DNA of 64,000 bases, from contig NC_023751.2 in NCBI RefSeq assembly GCF_000499845.2, positions 9,032,335 to 9,096,334 of the forward strand, in the 5' to 3' direction. This DNA is from Phaseolus vulgaris (Eukaryota; Streptophyta; Magnoliopsida; Fabales; Fabaceae). Position numbers and translations under genes: made by a program. Below are positions 37,901 to 49,718 of the stretch, in pieces (position 1 is the stretch's first letter; the number at the start of each line of letters is the position of its first letter). A model generated the notes under the pieces. That model searched no databases, had not been told where the DNA came from, and saw only the letters and a program-made list of their open reading frames with translations.

Positions 37901-39330
37901 CAACCAGTCATATGTTTAAACTTGCACCTGCATTATAATTTTTTTCCATATAATTGTATTTTATAAGAAACTTTAATTTGTATTGCAACAATTTACATCA
38001 TTAAATAATACTCAATCAATATTAAAAAAAAAAATATTAAACTTTAAGTTGGATTGTGCTTGATGATGCAGGTTGTAGATAAGTATGAAAGAAACTCATT
38101 TAATGTGGTTTGAGTGGAACAAGTATAAAATATATACATTAAAATCTTACTAAAAGAATCAAACCCCGCGCATATAGATTACACGGGTGGTTTGTGGATT
38201 TTTGTCAAAATACCTAGCTTTAACTATATAATCAAAATTAATTTCATAAATTATAATTTAATTATCAAGCTAGAAAAGTAAATATATGTATCTCTAACCT
38301 TTATATCAATGTGTTTTAAAGAATAATTGAATTTGTATATAATTGTTTCAGTACGATTAATCTAGTCTCATATCGCTTAAGAATCGAGGTCAATGACAAT
38401 TTAAATACGCATCCATTCCTTAGTTCAATGAGACTTTTTTAAGAATAAAATCCTCAAATGTAGTGATTGATTCTAACAATGTTATCTTAACGAATTTGAG
38501 ATTAAAACATCTTATTACCACGAATTTGATCCGAATTAATATTTAAAAAATAAATAAATTTTGCAATGGATCAAAATTTAAGACTTGACTCTTACAATGC
38601 AGTTCATTCAAACTGAACTTGCGGTGGGATGAATTGCCAAGAAAAATAACTATTATTACTTTTGAATGACTAAATGATGTAAACTTTGTTGTTTTTGAGT
38701 AGAAGATGTGCTTGTATTACACGATTCTGTACTTAAAAATATATGACAAAGTTGGAACATGGCTTGTAATGTTGATTTGGAAGAAAAAATAAATAAATCT
38801 TCAAAATATACACAATTTTTTTAAAAAGTTTTATTGATTGGTAATGATTATTAGCTCTTCAAGGTGTAATCAAGTTATGAAAAAATAGGCTTGAAGGAAA
38901 TAATTTAGAGAGAAGACAACAAAAATTAAGAGAGATAAAAATAAATAGGAAAATAATTTAGAAGGGTTATGGTCTTGCACATTATGTGTAATTAGTAATA
39001 TAAAAATTTAATTATTAAAATATACATGTGTATTGATTTCATCACGATCTTTGATGAAAAATTTATTAAATCGAGCACTTATCACTAGTAGATCGGTAGA
39101 GTATAATTTTTTCTACTTAATTTGATTGTAGATTGTTAGGTGTAATCATGATTTGATTGTGACTTGATTCACTTATCTCTGTCATTGGACTATTAATGAA
39201 ACCAACAACAATCTTCCCTCAACAATCACTACATTGGAATTTGAACTTGTATTACATGTTTTTAAATAGAAAATGTTGTGTTCTCATGATAAATTATAAT
39301 TTGTTGCCATAAATGTTTGATCAAACAATT

Positions 39331-39346
39331 GGTATAAGAGCCTGAG
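39331..39346 (+). repeat. LTR-retrotransposon primer-binding-site-like word
   Basis: AATTGGTATAAGAGCC differs by one base from the TTGGTATCAGAGCC site that binds initiator tRNA-Met in plant copia elements. An LTR end should lie just upstream and gag downstream, but neither is recognisable. Confidence 0.25.
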
Positions 39347-42036
39347 ATATGGGTCCATTAAAAGTCTTTCTTTAACATTCAAGGTTTTTGGCTAATTTTG
39401 GTAATTTGTTCATATTAGAGTCTTTCAATCTTATCTTTTATGGATGTGAAACTTTAATAAGCTTTTGGGTGGGGAAGTTCTAGATTGGCTTGATGATGAA
39501 CTTTTAAGTAGTCAAGACCAAACATTTGGGTTGTCTAGTTATGAGTTTGAGTTACATTTGCCAGACATTTACGATTGAAAAAAATGTTTTCTTGACAATC
39601 TTCTCCTCTTTACTGATGAACCACTAATAAAAAAAAATCATAATAAGTAAAGCGGTGAAACAATGGTAATTATAAGAGAATTTATTACATCATTTATCAA
39701 AGGAACCATTATAATAAACATATTTTATATCTTTTAAAATGACACATGTCATAGTAAACTTTTTATAATTTTATTCTCTTACTAGCTCATGTTTCTATTC
39801 CTCCAACATTGTCTCCGCAAATATTCTTGCTCATGTTTTTTGCTCACGTTTTTTTGCTCACGTCTTCCTATTCTCTCTGCCTAAGTTCAGTTCTACAATC
39901 TCTCTCTTTTCCTAATTTCAATTTCACCCTATTTTCTCATATGTGCTTTGTTAGTGAATGTCTCAAATAGATTCCTAAAGCGTTAGAGAGACATTGAAAG
40001 TCAGCGCATCTCTCTGAAATTCGCGAGTTTGTGTGGTCTCTCTGAAATTTGTCAAAACTTTTTTGTTTGTGCCTTCCGTTGTGCTCAATATGTATCTTTT
40101 CATTTCTTCACTGCAAATCTCTTTCCATTTCTTCTTTTTGTGTCTTCCATTGCGTTCAACAGGTATCTTTTGTTGAAAAATATTACTCTAGTAAAAACTC
40201 TTAGTATGTAATAAATTTGAAGGTGGGGGAAAGGAAAATGGAACAATAGGTGTAGGGGAAGAAGTGGATGGGACAGTGCTGGGAGAGGAGAGTGTAAGGG
40301 CATGTGACACGGGTGTGCAGAGATGAGAATGGGAGAGCGCGAAAGGTGCAGTAGGCATGGATGCGCATAGATGAATTTGTTTCAATTTGTGCACATGGAG
40401 AAAGATTCACATATTTGTTTTTTCACTTTTTCACTTTTTCTTTTGTCTATTCCAATTTTTTTTTAGATAAAATAAGATTTTTACAAATTATTATTAATGT
40501 ACTAGTAGTAATAACCTAAATAATGAGATTTTGAAAATTTTCCAAAATTTAAATGAGTTTATCTAAATAAGAAAAACATATTTCTTATTTAATTATCCAA
40601 TTGTCCACCACACATGATTTTGTTTTTACCAAGTAGCACACTTGTCAATCAAAATTTCTCATAAAACATACTATCTTTTATTTATATAAAATAACACATA
40701 TTATTATAGAATTCAATTTCCTCTTTATTAGCAATAATAAAATTTGTTATGCTAGAAAAGAAGGTTAAAATATGATTTGTGAAGATTGAATTCTAACAAA
40801 GATTATGATAAATAAATATAGTACTAAATATTTTTATTAGTTGGTGACATTTAAATTTTCCAAAATAATTTAAGTTTGTACCTAACAACAACCGAGTAAA
40901 ATGTTTTTACATTATCTATATATAAATTGTTTACATTTTTTATAACACTCAAATTGACTACTATATTTATTTAAAAAATATTTAAAAAATTAATTTAATT
41001 TTCTAATATGATAAATTTAAAAATAAATATAATAACATTATATCTAAAAATTTATAATGATCGATAAATTTAGTATATAAAGTTATAATATTATTGGTTT
41101 CGTAGTGAGAAAAAAACAATGAGAGAAGACACTAAGTAACCTTTTATTTAATCAGTGTCTCTCAGAAAAAAATTAACATAAATTTGTAGTCAATTACAAT
41201 ATAATTTTTAAATATTATACTATATGTATATAAATAACTTGAAAGTCTAATATTTAAATATTATATTAATATATATACACACTGTACTACCAATTTTAAT
41301 CATGATAAGTGTTAATACAATTATTTAATTTGTTATTTTTATTTAATGTCAACTTCTTATTCAATTATCCTATTTAGTTATTCTTGTCTCTTGTCAAATC
41401 TTATCTTAATAATATTTTATGGCTGTAATTATCTAATCATGTCACTTATTTATGACTAATATTTATTTTGTATTAGCGATTTAATTTAATGACATCTAAA
41501 ATGTATACAAATTCCTAAAAAATTTAGGATTATAACATTTGTAATGTGTGTTTCTGATTCATATTATACATAGGTTCTTTAGGCCGATTCATCATTTTTA
41601 ATTAAGAGTTTCTTAACCTTGAGCATCGAGAACAATTAGGTAAAAATGAGTGTTACATAACTTGCCAACAAAAAATTTAAAGAGTAAGATGTTTGTATTA
41701 AAAAAAAATAATGTTTGTAAGATGTAAATTATTATTTTATAATAAAATATATTTATATATTCTTACTTTTTTATGTTTTTTTTTTCATTCCTTGAATGCA
41801 CTAGCTTTCTTGTTTTGCCTCTCCCCAAACGTTGTTGTCTTTGACTCTTTAACCTACGCTATCTAAGGTATGGAAAATATTTATTTTATTATATTTATAA
41901 TTCGTATGCTATTTAAAATTTGGCAACATTGCATAATGATATTCTCAAAGACAATCCAACATGATCCGTAAATACACTAGTACCCATAAAGTTAAAATAT
42001 ATATTTATATGTTGTATTATGTCAGAGAACATAATA

Positions 42037-42320
42037 ATGGATCGAAGTTGGATCAATTACAAATTCACAACAAATGAATATGAGAATAGAGTACAACAAT
42101 TTCTTGAATTTGCAAAGGTGAATGCTCTGAATAATAATGGAAGATTTTATTGCCTGTGTGAATTGTTTGAATGAGCGAAGACTACCAACTGAAGTTATTC
42201 GAGAGCATGTTCTTTGTGATGGTTTCCTAAAAAGTTATACAAAGTGGATATGATATGGTGAATTAGTAGACATACCAAATGTACATATGTGTGAAGTTGA
42301 AGCACAAGAAAATTAATAGT
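42037..42320 (+). pseudogene. CACTA (En/Spm) transposase-associated domain fragment
   Basis: The frame starting MDRSWINYKFTTNEYENRV, followed by QQFLEFAKVN, matches the N-terminal transposase-associated domain of plant CACTA TNP2-type proteins. After residue ~45 the match moves to the +1 frame (VNCLNERRLPTEVIREHVL, then CDGFLKSYTKWI). There a TGA stands where the family usually has a tryptophan (KWI-YGEL). This is one frameshift and one nonsense change, so the copy is dead. The following 600 bp, rich in TATATA, shows no clear TNP2 core. Confidence 0.75.
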
Positions 42321-44140
42321 TTGACAATTAGAAATATACTAGATGCGTAAGTTTTAAATTATTTTGTTTTTTATGTTATATGATTTTATAATTAATAAAA
42401 TTATAATGTATGTAACTATTTATAAAGCTATGGAAGTTCATTTAAGGTTGCAAGGACTTCCACATTGCCAGAAAGAAGCTACAATACATTGCACTATATG
42501 TAAGTCATTTGTCTTATTAGTATTAAATTGCAATGTATAAATTATTATATTATTTTATTTGTATTTAACTTGTAGTTCTCACATCTACTGGGAAGCTATG
42601 AATGCATGTATTATTTGATAAGACATATGGATAAAATTATATCTGTTAACATTAAAGATTCGTGGAAGGAGGTGATATACACTTAACTCAAATATGTTAA
42701 ATATCTTAAATGTGTTAAATGTCAATTTCATCTTCAATATTTGATTATGTAGATATTTAATGATCCATCTCCATTGAAATTGGAAGTGTTACAAGGAGTT
42801 CATTGTATAATTATTTTGTTAATATGGTTTCACTTGTGAAATGTTAATTTATATATTAATATATATTTTTTTCAATATTACCAGATTTTTGTTATTTTTT
42901 TTTCTGATATATGTTATTTAATTTTGTAAAACTGTATATAATTTAATTTATATAATTTTTTTTAAGAGTGTTTGTGAAGAAATTCATTCAAAAAGACCTG
43001 ACTCTTTGTGAAACAAATTTGAAAGAGATAAGTGTGCAAAATAAACCCCACATAACCTTTCCACATTCTTTTAAGAGTTTATATGCTTATATATATACGT
43101 TTAAATGAGTTATGTCTCAAATTATTAATGATATTTTTTAAATAATATATAAAAATTAATAAATAACATAATTAATAATGGACATGGTAGCGGGGGACAA
43201 GGTTTACATTCCCAACCCGCTTTTGAAATTTACAAGAACTGGAATTAATTGCAGTCAAATTAAAAAATTTCCTTTAAAATAGGACGAAATTTAACCAATG
43301 CCATAAATTCAGATTTGATTATCTTTTCTATGCAATATAGTAAAAGAAATAAATTAACATGTTTTCTGTGTCAATATTCACTGATTTATTCAATGAGTTT
43401 TTTTTTTTTATGTATAAGTTTGATTACTTACTTTTAATCTTTTTTTATGTTTTCTTCAATCTACCAAACTTCAAAAGGCTATCATAGTCACAACGTGGAT
43501 CGCGTGTTTCTTTTTCCAATTAAATTTATCACGCCACCTGAAGTGTATATCATTTAAATTAATATTGTTTAAACTAATCCCTGAGTTAACGTTCAAACAG
43601 AAGAGAAAATTAGAATGCAGAAAAAATTATTGTATAAAATAATCCCTGAGATAAAAAAAAAAAATTAATGCTAACCGTTTCATTAAAACGTCTATTAAAC
43701 CCGGTTGTTTTCATTTCATTATCATTACAAATATTTTTTTATCCGATAATATGGTCCGACCCCTTAATCACACACAACAATCTTTCAAAAAAATAATTTA
43801 CGTAAATGTTACAATTTTTTTGGGTATATTATGAGAATGATAGATTTATAATTTCTAAGCACGACTCATTGTTCTGAAGTCGTCACATACATGGATGATT
43901 TTATCTAAATAAAAAGTTATGCTAAAATTGTCAGTGGTATATATTTTTAGTTTTAAAAATTTAACTACAAAAATTTACGAATTATGAATTTTGAATAGTG
44001 GAACAACCAATCACATTACACCTTGATTTACAATTTTTCACACACTTCATCATTATTTATTCCAAATGTAAATTTGTCCACAGACTTAATTGCGGTCATC
44101 TCATCTATGGGCACAATTAAAATTCAATGACAAACAACAC
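42321..44140. other. AT-rich spacer between CACTA fragment and copia relic
   Basis: A scrap near 42430-42500 reads AMEVHLRLQGLPHCQKEA and may be another transposase remnant, but no family could be assigned. The rest is AT-rich. Confidence 0.45.
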
Positions 44141-44729
44141 GTTTATACTACATGTCCCTTCTTCCAAACCAAGCTCACGCATATCAAATTTCGACCGACC
44201 CTTACTTGCATCTTCATTACTACATATTAGTACAAATCTCATTCTCATTCCTAATAATGGTAGTATTTGTCCCAAAGATAAACCAACAAGGCTACATTTT
44301 TGAACAATAAAATCTCATTCTCCATTTAATTTATTGCACTATGTGTCCTCATAAAACCCCGACTCATTTTGGAAAACGTTTTTTTTCTCACTATAGTCGA
44401 TGACTATAAACGCAACATCTCTTAGAATCATTCATTACTTTTGCACAAAATCAATTTCAGACATCTATTAAAACCATCCGCGTTGACAACGAATTGGAAT
44501 TTATTTCACTGCGTAATTTTTTTCTCAAAAAAGTATTGAATGTCAACGCACTTGCGTCTACACTCCTCAACAAAATGGAGTAGCATAACACAAACATAAA
44601 CACATTTTAAACACAACACGAACTCTCATATTTCAGTCTCATTTACCATTAGAATTTGGGGGAATGTGTTTTAACCACCACATATATCATTAATCGCTTG
44701 CCATCACCTACTAAAAAATAAAACACCTT

Positions 44730-44948
44730 GTTCCTGGAATAAAAAGAGTTCCATCTGTTCCTTAATAGCGTCCTTTAAAAGGGCTTCTGCTTCCCCAGTC
44801 AATGTATTAGTAGAAGATATGATTTCTTTGAATTGAGGTTTATTCGTCTTTAAGTAAGCACGTAACTCAACAAGAAATTTCCTTACCTGTCCAATTTCTA
44901 ATGAATCAAGATAACCATTCGTTCCGGTATAAATAGTTACTATCTGTT
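44730..44948 (-). pseudogene. atpA: Nuclear plastid insert: 3' part of chloroplast atpA inside copia integrase
   Basis: On the minus strand about 73 codons read as the C-terminal part of the plastid ATP synthase alpha subunit ([17 protein letters not shown], then [16 protein letters not shown], then [12 protein letters not shown]). The frame is unbroken and close to legume plastid atpA. Immediately left (to 44729) and right (from 44949) the plus strand reads as copia integrase sequence: INRLPSP before it, and a CGCCCACC-containing stretch then KGYKLFD after it. Only this fragment is foreign. TGTTC occurs at both borders. It has no start codon of its own and is not expected to be expressed. 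Confidence 0.85.
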
Positions 44949-46564
44949 CAAAAGATGATATATAATCGCCCACCTTCACTTTCTCGCTTAGAAACTTTTG
45001 GTTGACTTTGTTACGTACTGTTAGCAAAAATTTGATTCGCGCGCTCGATAATGCATCTTCATTAGTTATCCTCTCAATAAAAAAGGATACAAGTTATTTG
45101 ATATAGATGCAAACACTTTTTTTACAAGTCAGGATGTCATCTTTCATGAAAGTGTTTTCCCCTTCTGCCAACAGTCCTAGCCGCAATCCTTTCCTCCATT
45201 ACAAGGTATTTTGTCCGCTATTGCCATTGACTTACCCTCTCCTGTCCAACATTCACTCAATCAACATTCTTCTCCTATTCATCACAATGCTCCTGAACCT
45301 CCAGCAGACCAATCTTCTCCTCCCACGCCAGGAAGTCTAACACCCATTATTGAACCTTCTCCAACCGACCTTTCTGTTCGAAGATCCAATCGCACATCAA
45401 CCCCACCTTCCTGGCTTCAAGACTACGTAACGGGATCCCTAGCCAATCATTCAAGCACTGTCCAAGACCAGCCGAATGGAACCAGGTATCCTGTGCCTCA
45501 TTTTCTTTCTAATTCACGATTTTCTTCTACACATAGTGCATATCTTGCTAACATCACAACCACCAAAGAACCTCACACTTATGCTCAAACTATCCTTGAT
45601 CCAAGTTGACAAAAAGCAATGAACGAAGAGTTTTCCGCCTTGCAGCTAAATCAAATGTGTACCTCCGTTACCCGCCGACCAGAAACCCATCAGATGCAAA
45701 TGGGTCTGTAAAATAAAGTACAACTCAGATGGCAGCGTCGACAAATATAAGACACGCCTTGTTGCAAAAGGGTACACTCAGATTGAAGGTGTCGACTATT
45801 GTGAAACTTTTTCACCAACAGCGAAATTAACAAATTTGAGGTGTTTCCTCACCATTGCAACAACCAGAAATTGGTTTATTCACCAACTAGATGTGCAAAA
45901 TACCTTCTTACATGGCAAATTGCACGAAATTATTTACATGAACTTGCCACCCGAGCATCATCGACAGGTAAGAACATTGTATGTTGACTCAACAAATCCC
46001 TTTATGGTCTCAAACAGGCATCCCGGACATGGTTTTCAACATTTTCTGATTAAATATGCAGGAAATGATTTATGTGGACAATATTCTTTTGGCAGGAAAT
46101 GATTTGACAGGAATTCAGCGTGTTAAAAATCTTGCATTAAAAATCTTGGAGACTTAAAATATTTTCTAGGGATTGAATTTTCTCATTCCAAAGCTGGTAT
46201 TTACATGTAACAAAGAAAATATACGCTTGATATTTTGCAGAATACGAACTTACAAGTGCTCGTCCAGACAAATTTCCAATGAGCAATACCTAAAACTCAC
46301 ATGATGATGAAGAGTTATTCCAGGATTCAGTCAAATACAGGCGACTTATGAGACTACTAATATACCTCACGGTTACTCGGCCTGACACGGAAACCTCATT
46401 GGGATGTCGCAATTCGAGTCCTAAAGTATATCAAAGGATCACCGAGACAAGGATTGTTATTGCCATCCGAGAACAATGTGACATTGACAACTTATTGCGA
46501 CTCAGACTAGGGAGGTTGTCAAACAACAGAGATCAGTGACTTGGTATTGCATTTTTCTTGGTTC

Positions 46565-46764
46565 TTCTATTATCTCGTGAAAGTCAAAAAAACAGACAAA
46601 CGTATCAAGATCATCTACGGAAGCAGAATACCACGCGATGACCAATACTTGTTTGGAGATTCTATTATCTCATGGAAGTGGAAGTAAAAAAAAAGAAAGA
46701 CAAACGTATCAAAATCATATGCGGGAGCATAATAACGCGCGATGATCAATACTTGTTTGGAGAT
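46565..46764 (+). repeat. ~95-bp tandem duplication in the copia RNase H region
   Basis: Copies from TTCTATTATCTCRTG at 46565 and 46660 both contain GACAAACGTATCAA, the CGCGATGA word and CAATACTTGTTTGGAGAT. The second copy has an A-rich expansion (AAAAAAAAAG). Confidence 0.8.
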
Positions 46765-46970
46765 ATTTTGATTGTGATATACTTAAAGGTGTCATGTAAC
46801 TTGTCAGCTCAACTTTCTTGTGTCAATCAAGCGACATTACATATAACAGCAAACCCAGTATTTAATGAACGCACAAAACACATTGATATAGACTGTCACA
46901 TTGTGCGAGAAAAATTACAAGTTAGATAATCAGTCTTTCATATGTACCGCACAGTACTACCTCTCGAAGG

Positions 46971-47411
46971 TATAAGAAAATTATATAAGAAGATGGTAAA
47001 AAAAATGAAGATGTTTTTATTCTCTCGTATATATTTACAAATTATGTAAGATCCACTAATCATGATATTCTATCATCATTAAATTTAATTGCATATAATT
47101 GTGTACAATATCGTATAATAATTGTATACAATAATTGCGTATAATTTGATAATTATTATTTCCTTAATAGAAAGCACTGGACAAATATATACGCAATTAT
47201 TGTATGCAATTATTTATTATACTCAATTATATACAATTAATTTAATAATAAATAATGATAGGAATCCCATGATTAGTGGATTCTATATAATTAGCTTATA
47301 ATTTGGAGAGAGAGAAAATCTTCATATTTTTTGTACGGACTTAGCTAAATACACACAAGAGAATAAAGGCATCTCCATTCTTCTTATATCTTCTTATACA
47401 ATTTTCTTATA
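46971..47411. mobile_element. Fold-back MITE (~440 bp)
   Basis: The ends are TATAAGAAAATTATATAAG at 46971 and CTTATACAATTTTCTTATA ending 47411. The arms stay complementary for over 150 bp: ATCCACTAATCATG pairs with CATGATTAGTGGAT, and CAATAATTGCGTATA pairs with TATACGCAATTATTG. A TA target duplication is possible, as in Tc1/mariner-type MITEs, because the terminus begins and ends with TA. There is no coding capacity. It starts 41 bp after the copia remnant. Confidence 0.8.
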
Positions 47412-48402
47412 ACAATTATATTACTTTTATTTAAAAACAATAAATTTGTATTAAAAATTTGTGGTGACATAAATTACAAATATTTAATTGGTTTACATAT
47501 CATATAGGTATGTCAATAATTTAAAAGGAATGACAGTTTTAAAATAAAAATATTATAAAATGACATGTAGGTTTAAGTTTTAGGATTAGAGTTTATGTTT
47601 AGAGTTTGAGTTTATGATTTATAGAGGGTAAAAGATTTATGGTTTAAGATTTATATAGTGTTTATAGTTTATGATTTAGGTGTAGGATTTGAGTTTAAAG
47701 CTTAGGGAATAGAGTTTAGCTTTTAGGATTTTAGGATTTAAAATTTGTGATTATATATATATATATATATTTTTAAATTATGTAATCATATAAATGAAAT
47801 TATCGATTGTATAATAATATAATAATAATACATGTATTTATATTTAAATAAATATATAAAATTAAAATGAATACTAATATTAAATATAACTCGTTAAAAT
47901 AAGATTATATAAACATTTGATAAAATAAACATTAAAGCATGATATTTTACTGTCTAAATAGACATTTCACTTTCTTACCTTCTCATTATACTCGTGTGTT
48001 TCTTTTTTTTTGTTACAAGATATGACACGTGTTGCTCCCGTGTATAATTCTCACTCAGCAAAAACTACTGAAATATAACTAATATCATTTATCTAAATTT
48101 TAGGTGTACATAAATAGTATTTTGAAATATTTTATAACTTGTACAGAGCCTATGTTAAGTTTATAGCATAATAGTCAGTAGTAAATATCTGAGTTGTTAT
48201 AGTATCATTTTCTCAAAAGATAATGACTAATTTGAATAAGAATATGAATAGGTAATCATAATGGTAATTTCATTAGCATTATTTAGACTTAACAACGCTC
48301 ATCCTGATTGTTCATATCACCCAATACTTAACTATTTAATTAAGATAAATCTTATTTATTAGTTATGATGGATTAACAATTAAAATGTTGATTAATTATA
48401 AC
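47412..48402. other. AT-rich spacer with a degenerate TTTAGG-type stretch
   Basis: From about 47568 to 47752, words such as GTTTAGAG, TTTAGGATT, GGTTTAAG and GTTTATG repeat every 8-12 bp, then a (TA)n run follows. The rest has no recognised feature. Confidence 0.5.
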
Positions 48403-48544
48403 TTATGTGTTATGAGAAAGCAAGTAAGGAAGAACTACCGATATATTCATTAAAAGAAGAAGGAGAAGGTCACACCCCGACTTTGAAGAAACAAACAGAA
48501 GCAAAAAGAAAGGGGGCCACACCCCGACCCCGAGGGAACAAAAG
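48403..48544 (-). other. Probable continuation of the gypsy-type element left of the TRIM array
   Basis: The base composition is richer here than in the AT-rich spacer to the left. A minus-strand frame runs through it, but no motif is recognisable. It is assigned to the same element by position only. Confidence 0.3.
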
Positions 48545-48549
48545 AAAAC

Positions 48550-49204
48550 TGTTGGAGATCCCACATCGACTAGAGATGAAAGCCTTTCATAGTATATAAG
48601 TGGGTGCAAACCTCAACCCTATGAGCCGGTTTTATGGGGTTGAGTTAGGCTTAAAGTCCACTTCGTAACATGGTATCAGAGCCATTTCGAGCCTATCCTA
48701 GCGAGTATTTGTTGGGCTTATCAGGCCACCCGCTATCGGGCCGCTATCAGACCACCCATAATATATAGTCCCACGCACGAGCTTCTATCTATCACTCTCG
48801 GCGTGAGGGGGGTGTGTTGGAGATCCCACATCGACTAGAGATGAGAGAGCCTTTCATAGTATATAAGTGGGTGCAAACCTCAACCCTATGAGCCGGTTTT
48901 ATGGGGTTGAGTTAGGCTTAAAGTCCACTTCGTAACATGGTATCAGAGCCATTTCGAGCCTATCCTAGCGAGTATTTGTTGGGCTTATCAGGCCACCCGC
49001 TATCGGGCCGCTATCAGACCACCCATAATATATAGTCCCACGCACGAGCTTCTATCTATCACTCTCGGCGTGAGGGGGGTGTGTTGGAGATCCCACATCG
49101 ACTAGAGATGAGAGAGCCTTTCATAGTATATAAGTGGGTGCAAACCTCAACCCTATGAGCCGGTTTTATGGGGTTGAGTTAGGCTTAAAGTCCACTTCGT
49201 AACA
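48550..49204 (+). mobile_element. TRIM retrotransposon, tandem form with three LTRs and two internal domains
   Basis: LTR1 is 48550-48670, LTR2 is 48815-48937 and LTR3 is 49082-49204. Each starts TGTTGGAGATCCC and ends CTTCGTAACA (121-123 bp). Between them lie two 144-bp internal domains that look identical. Each begins with the primer-binding site TGGTATCAGAGCC and ends with a GTGAGGGGGGTG polypurine tract. AAAAC is found on both outer sides (48545-48549 and 49205-49209), a 5-bp target duplication. The internal domain is far too short to code, so mobility depended on another element's proteins. Confidence 0.95.
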
Positions 49205-49335
49205 AAAACGTTAAGACTAAATTCTAACGATCTTCGTGGCAACCAACTGATAAAGAGAGTGTTACTTGACCGGCGATAAGTAACAACCAACTAACAAGGC
49301 AGGCTGGGTGGGAAGTATAATAACTTAAGAAAGTA

Positions 49336-49713
49336 TATTACAAAGTGGACTTTAAGCCTAACTCAATCCCATAAAACCGGTTCATGAGGTAAGGTTTGTA
49401 CCCACTTATATACAATGAAATGTCCTAATCTCTAGTCGATGTGGGATCTCCAACACACACCCCTCACGCCGAGAGTGATAGCTCGTGCGTGGGATAACAT
49501 ATTATGGTTGTTCCGATAACGACCCGATAGCGGGTGGTCTGATAAGCCCAACAAACACTCGCTAGGATAAGCTCGAAATGGCTCTGATACCATATTACGA
49601 AGTGGACTTTAAGCCTAACTCAATCCCATAAAACCGGCTCATGAGATTGAAGTTTGCACCCACTTGTATACAATGAAATACTCTAATCTCTAGTCGATGT
49701 GGGATCTCCAACA
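49336..49713 (-). mobile_element. TRIM retrotransposon, complete, minus orientation
   Basis: Two LTRs (49336-49455 and 49593-49713) lie in inverted sense relative to the element at 48550. Polypurine-tract complement (CACACCCCTCACGCC) follows the first and the primer-binding-site complement (GGCTCTGATACCA) precedes the second. AAGTA flanks both sides (49331-49335 and 49714-49718), a 5-bp target duplication. The two LTRs differ from each other at several positions, so this insertion is older than the tandem one beside it. Confidence 0.95.
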
Positions 49714-49718
49714 AAGTA

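Larger units (their letters stand above)
33700..42030. other. AT-rich intergenic spacer
   Basis: No gene is supported in 8.3 kb. Possible repeat traces are a mini-CACTA-like segment (34742-34957) and a primer-binding-site-like word near 39332. There is a short TTGCTCA(T/C)GTTTTT triplication at 39828-39865. Frames near 35775-36118 and 40029-40410 are low-complexity or antisense chance frames. Confidence 0.6.
44150..46930 (+). pseudogene. Decayed Ty1/copia retrotransposon polyprotein
   Basis: Pieces of a copia polyprotein appear in the family order but in shifting frames. They are the pre-integrase/integrase part (PTRLHF near 44318, TIVDDYKR near 44393, IKTIRVDNE near 44468, YIINRLPSP near 44684), the integrase C-terminal piece [14 protein letters not shown] near 45089, a proline/serine-rich linker (45211-45600), and reverse transcriptase (KTRLVAKGYTQIEGVDY-type text split over frames near 45750). 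RT continues with FIHQLDVQNTFLHGKLHE at about 45876 and MIYVDNILLAGNDL near 46068. RNase H ends with ANPVFNERTKHIDIDC near 46850. The YVDD box reads YVDN. Stops and frameshifts occur throughout, part of the RNase H region is duplicated (46565-46764), and no LTRs were recognised. A plastid fragment interrupts it. Confidence 0.85.

Noticed and set aside
44704..45027. A 107-codon minus-strand gene containing an ATP synthase alpha-like C terminus
   Set aside because: Only about 73 codons are plastid atpA. The N-terminal 27 and last few codons are antisense copia sequence, so it is a chance fusion frame.
48550..49204. CRISPR-like direct repeats with spacers
   Set aside because: The repeats are 121-123-bp LTRs with primer-binding site and polypurine tract, in a plant nuclear context.
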